A stretch of 56,279 nt of DNA, from assembly GCA_905203995.1 (NCBI GenBank), contig CAJKXZ010000007.1:1-56279 (forward strand). The letters run 5' to 3'. A program made the position numbers and the translations under genes. Position 1 is the stretch's first letter. The number at the start of each line of letters is the position of its first letter. This document shows positions 53,806-56,279 of this stretch, one piece after another. The notes beneath the pieces were generated by a model. That model saw nothing but the letters and a program-made list of their open reading frames with translations. It made no database searches and was not told where the DNA came from. The DNA comes from an uncultured Methanomassiliicoccus sp. GTDB taxonomy: Archaea > Thermoplasmatota > Thermoplasmata > Methanomassiliicoccales > Methanomassiliicoccaceae.

Positions 53806-54600
53806 GTGGACAAAGAAAAATCTTCTACTCTGAAAACGATTATCTGTATCCCCGCCGCAGTGTTGTTAGTTTTCATTGTTTTATTTGCTTACAGTGGAAT
53901 TTGGCCACCGTTAGTAGTTGTTGATTCTGAAAGTATGCAACATGGAGAAAACAGTTCAATTGGAACTATTGATACGGGAGACATAGTTATTGTTAAAGAA
54001 GTAAATTCTCTAGGGGAAATTACCACTTATGTAGAAGGATTATCTACTGGCCATCAAACATATGAAGGGTATGGAGACGTAATAATTTATAATTCACAAT
54101 ATTTGAATAAATCTATTATCCACCGTGCTATAATTGAGTTGGAATATGATGATTTAACAAATACTTTTAGTGCGCCTTCTTTAAAAGATCTTGATGAAAA
54201 TCTTTGGGAAGCTGATGGTGGTCATTCATACAGTGGTCTCCAAAATGAAATAATCATAAAAAATGTAGAGTATCTTGACAGTAAAGAGATTAGAATTAAT
54301 TTACAAAATCTTCTCATTGACATGGGCAGCCGGCCACATGGAGGAATTGTAACCATGGGCGATGGCAATACAAGAATTGATCAAAATTCTGGCATCGCTG
54401 ATCTTGTGCAAGAAGAAGACATTACCGGCAAAGCAAGAGGAGAATTACCCTGGTTTGGCATCATTAACTTGCTTGTCAATGGTCATGATTTAAGTGATAT
54501 TCCAGAGAATAGCCAGAGAGATCTAGTTATTGCTTTGATTTTAATTATCGGCATTCCCCTTATTCTCAGTGAAATCATTGAGCGTAAAAAGAAGAAATGA
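53806..54600 (+). CDS. Signal peptidase I (archaeal/SipW type)
   Basis: This 264-residue membrane protease removes signal peptides from exported proteins. It has an N-terminal helix (about 10-30), the catalytic Ser in VDSESMQHG near 40-48, and IIHRAI near 101 with the His that replaces the bacterial Lys in archaeal enzymes. GGIVTMGDGN near 183 is the downstream conserved box (GD-N). A C-terminal helix (about 238-256) and KKKK tail end it. The start is GTG at 53806 with no ribosome site. It converges on cdc6 with abutting stops. Confidence 0.9.
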   Translation: MDKEKSSTLKTIICIPAAVLLVFIVLFAYSGIWPPLVVVDSESMQHGENSSIGTIDTGDIVIVKEVNSLGEITTYVEGLSTGHQTYEGYGDVIIYNSQYLNKSIIHRAIIELEYDDLTNTFSAPSLKDLDENLWEADGGHSYSGLQNEIIIKNVEYLDSKEIRINLQNLLIDMGSRPHGGIVTMGDGNTRIDQNSGIADLVQEEDITGKARGELPWFGIINLLVNGHDLSDIPENSQRDLVIALILIIGIPLILSEIIERKKKK

Positions 54601-55845
54601 TTAGATTAAAGTTGTTTGATTTTTGGGACGGTAGTTCTTAAGCAACTGTAACAACTCATCTTCTTCCAGAATCTTTTTAGTTTCACTGATAGGTACTGAA
54701 AGATCTATTTCTTTAGTGCGGCCACCGCGGCCAAATGATTTAACGCGGGCATGAACAATACCCATCATATCCAGCTCAGAAACTAAATCTGTAACCCGCC
54801 GCTGTGTTAAAATCTGCATATCAATAAACTGAGTAATGTCACGATAGGTTTCATAAAGTTCGCCGGTAGTAAGTTTACCGTTGCCTCTTTCTTCATTGAT
54901 GATAATACTCATCAAAACAAGTTTAGACTGAGTTGGAAGAGTTTTGATAGCTTCTGTCACACAATCCAATTCAATTTTGTTTTTAGCCTTATAAACGTGG
55001 GCTTCAGTGACTTTATCATCACCATTACGCTCTGCGATTTCTGCAGCTACGCGCAGAAGATCTAAGGCTCGACGAGCGTCACCATGCTCTTGGGCGGCAA
55101 GGGCAGAACATAAAGGCGGAACGCCGGGATCGATTACATCAGGATAAAAGGCCAATTTAGAACGCTGGTCAAGAATATCTCTTAATTGTTCAGCATTGTA
55201 AGGAGAGAAAACCATTTTTTCTTCTCCTAAGCGGCTGCGGACACGAGGATCTAAAAATTCAGTGAATTTCAAATCATTAGAAATACCAATAAGTGAAACT
55301 TTTGATCTTTCAAGATCATCATTGATCCGCGAAAGATTGTACAATACGTCATCACTTGATTTGTAAACAAGTTTATCTATTTCATCCAGAACAATAATAA
55401 CGACGCGGTTAAGCTCATCAATTTTTTCTCTGAGAATATTATAGACACGTTCAGTGCTCCAGCCAGTAAAAGGAATGCGTTCCTCGAATTTGTCAATGAC
55501 CATATTTCCAATATTCTGAAGAACACCATACTGGGTGTCGACAACTTCACAATTCATGTAAAGATAGCTCACACGATTAAATTCACGATCAGCCTTCAAA
55601 ATTTCTTTACCCAGATATTTTACAGAAGCTGTTTTTCCCGTACCAGTTTTTCCAAAAATAAGAACATTAGATGGTCTGTCGCCCCTTAAGGCTGTTACTA
55701 AAATTGATGCCAATTGATTGATTTGTTCTTTACGATGAGGCAGTTCATCAGGAATATATGATGGCCTTAAAATTTCCCTATCTCTTTTAAAGATCTGCTT
55801 TGAACTCATGTATTTGTCAAAGATGTTGCCGCCAGTGCCGTCCAT
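54601..55845 (-). CDS. cdc6: Orc1/Cdc6 replication initiator
   Basis: This 414-residue AAA+ initiator binds ORB elements and loads MCM. It shows PHRKEQINQLASIL near 37, Walker A FGKTGTGKTASVKYL near 65-79, the Walker B VVIIVLDEIDKLV near 147-159, a sensor near ISNDLKF (187), and an arginine-finger region DPRVRSRLGEE (near 197). The C-terminal winged helix (about 310-400) includes TTGELYETY and the RRVTDLVSELDMMGIV helix. AGGGG lies seven bases before the ATG. The ORB-like element lies upstream of the gene at 56096-56120, the usual layout of an archaeal origin. Confidence 0.96.
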   Translation of the reverse strand: MDGTGGNIFDKYMSSKQIFKRDREILRPSYIPDELPHRKEQINQLASILVTALRGDRPSNVLIFGKTGTGKTASVKYLGKEILKADREFNRVSYLYMNCEVVDTQYGVLQNIGNMVIDKFEERIPFTGWSTERVYNILREKIDELNRVVIIVLDEIDKLVYKSSDDVLYNLSRINDDLERSKVSLIGISNDLKFTEFLDPRVRSRLGEEKMVFSPYNAEQLRDILDQRSKLAFYPDVIDPGVPPLCSALAAQEHGDARRALDLLRVAAEIAERNGDDKVTEAHVYKAKNKIELDCVTEAIKTLPTQSKLVLMSIIINEERGNGKLTTGELYETYRDITQFIDMQILTQRRVTDLVSELDMMGIVHARVKSFGRGGRTKEIDLSVPISETKKILEEDELLQLLKNYRPKNQTTLI

Positions 55846-56095
55846 ACGTATACCCCTAAAGAGATTACAATATCAGATAACAAATCCTCGTTTCTATGAT
55901 ATCCAATAAAGTGCTCACCACGTAAGACGACTTTATCCATATGAAATAGCAATTGATATGCCTCGTCAGATATCTGCATAAGAAGTAAAGGTGTCTTACT
56001 TGGAGAGGGAGAGAGCTTTAGGTATTTGATTCATACGCTGACAGGATCTATCATACAAACGATTTACGAAGATAGATCACGAATTAAACAGTAGA

Positions 56096-56120
56096 CCCCC
56101 ACCCCTTCATTTCCACTGCA
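56096..56120 (-). promoter_or_regulatory. ORB-like origin recognition box
   Basis: The minus strand reads TGCAGTGGAAATGAAGGGGT followed by GGGGG. This matches the archaeal ORB consensus (CAGTGGAAACGAAGGGGG type, with the G-tract) at nearly every core position, with AAATGA in place of AAACGA. Orientation and the G-run on the side facing cdc6 are as expected for Orc1/Cdc6 binding. Confidence 0.75.
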
Positions 56121-56169
56121 AAAATTTTTCTCCATAGCGTTACCTGTTCCTTTACAAATTTTAGTAATT

Positions 56170-56190
56170 TTGTAATGATGTTGATTACAA
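56170..56190. repeat. Inverted repeat in the origin AT-rich region
   Basis: TTGTAAT (56170-56176) and ATTACAA (56184-56190) form a perfect inverted repeat around seven bases. It lies 50 bases past the ORB-like element and may be a protein site or part of the unwinding region. Confidence 0.4.
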
Positions 56191-56279
56191 TGTGTACATT
56201 AGAAAAAATGATAATTTCTTGTAGAAGCTTTTTGAAAAAATTGTAGTAAATATAGAAAAAGAATCTACATATTATATTA

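Larger units (their letters stand above)
55846..56279. other. Probable replication origin region
   Basis: This segment upstream of cdc6 has no gene. It contains an ORB-like element (56096-56120), an AT-rich run to the window's end that could be the duplex-unwinding element, and an inverted repeat at 56170-56190. In Euryarchaeota and Crenarchaeota alike, origins lie next to orc1/cdc6 genes. One ORB plus AT-rich DNA is the minimum expected; more may lie beyond base 56279. I call it probable rather than proven. Confidence 0.65.

Noticed and set aside
55922..55999. Long-range inverted repeat GTAAGAC...GTCTTAC upstream of cdc6
   Set aside because: Arms of seven bases over 64 bases are near what chance gives, and the loop shows no further pairing.
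1..56279. CRISPR arrays, tRNA or rRNA genes, insertion sequences
   Set aside because: Scanning by eye found no regular spaced repeats, no T-loop/cloverleaf pattern, and no transposase or terminal inverted repeats.

Overview
The window reads as the chromosome of a euryarchaeon of the Thermoplasmata, most likely Methanomassiliicoccales or a close relative. Archaeal markers are an Orc1/Cdc6 initiator beside an ORB-type origin element, an A-type ATP synthase operon (H-I-K-E-C-F-A-B-D), the ribosomal P0/L12 stalk genes, archaeal-type PEP carboxylase (PpcA), an archaeal signal peptidase, and TATA-box promoters with several leaderless starts. About 51 of 52 protein genes end in TAA or TGA; only the L1 gene ends in TAG, and it has a TAA three codons later. 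Such amber avoidance fits a pyrrolysine-decoding lineage. The placement is inferred: no 16S rRNA, mcr or pyl gene lies in the window.

Layout. 1-1124: tail of a possible plus-strand gene, a T-rich terminator and about 1 kb of AT-rich DNA without genes. 1125-5034: a secreted protein, two small membrane proteins (one YjdF/DUF2238-like) and a GT-C-type membrane protein. 5183-6658: rubrerythrin and IlvE. 6705-16700: a surface-glycan block with two GT4 glycosyltransferases, a 1126-residue YfhO/GT-C-like membrane protein, a dolichol-phosphate-sugar synthase, a sugar-nucleotide pyrophosphorylase, a LicD phosphotransferase and an IspD/TarI-like cytidylyltransferase. 16692-22080: PpcA, then two P-loop ATPases (AAA_14/DUF4143 and KAP type). 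A duplicated palindrome sits upstream of the first.

22199-31992: a folate one-carbon block, visibly more GC-rich at its core. It holds PurH, a SatP/YaaH-type acetate transporter, an AcsE-like methyl-THF:corrinoid methyltransferase, MetF, MetV, an MvhD-like protein, two HdrA-like flavoproteins, a CE4 deacetylase and formate-THF ligase. The gene set resembles the acsE/metVF/hdrA/mvhD cluster of acetogenic bacteria. It suggests a folate-based methyl branch (formate to 10-formyl-THF to methyl-THF to corrinoid) with flavin-based electron transfer to MetFV. 10-Formyl-THF would also feed PurH.

32237-39950: a small zinc-ribbon membrane protein, a candidate structured RNA, an Lhr helicase, a FAH-family enzyme, the rRNA methyltransferase RlmE, and an iron-uptake operon (FeoA-FeoA-FeoB-Cys-rich protein) behind three DtxR-like boxes. 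40125-42099: ribosomal proteins L1-P0-L12. 42348-43079: a methyltransferase that looks bacterial. 43168-51615: the complete A-type ATP synthase operon, ending with a previously unlisted 46-residue membrane-protein gene that overlaps atpD. 51819-55845: a zinc-ribbon/transglutaminase-like membrane protein, dCMP deaminase, signal peptidase I and Orc1/Cdc6. 55846-56279: a gene-free AT-rich segment with an ORB-like element, the probable replication origin. I found no tRNA, rRNA, CRISPR array, insertion sequence or transposase.
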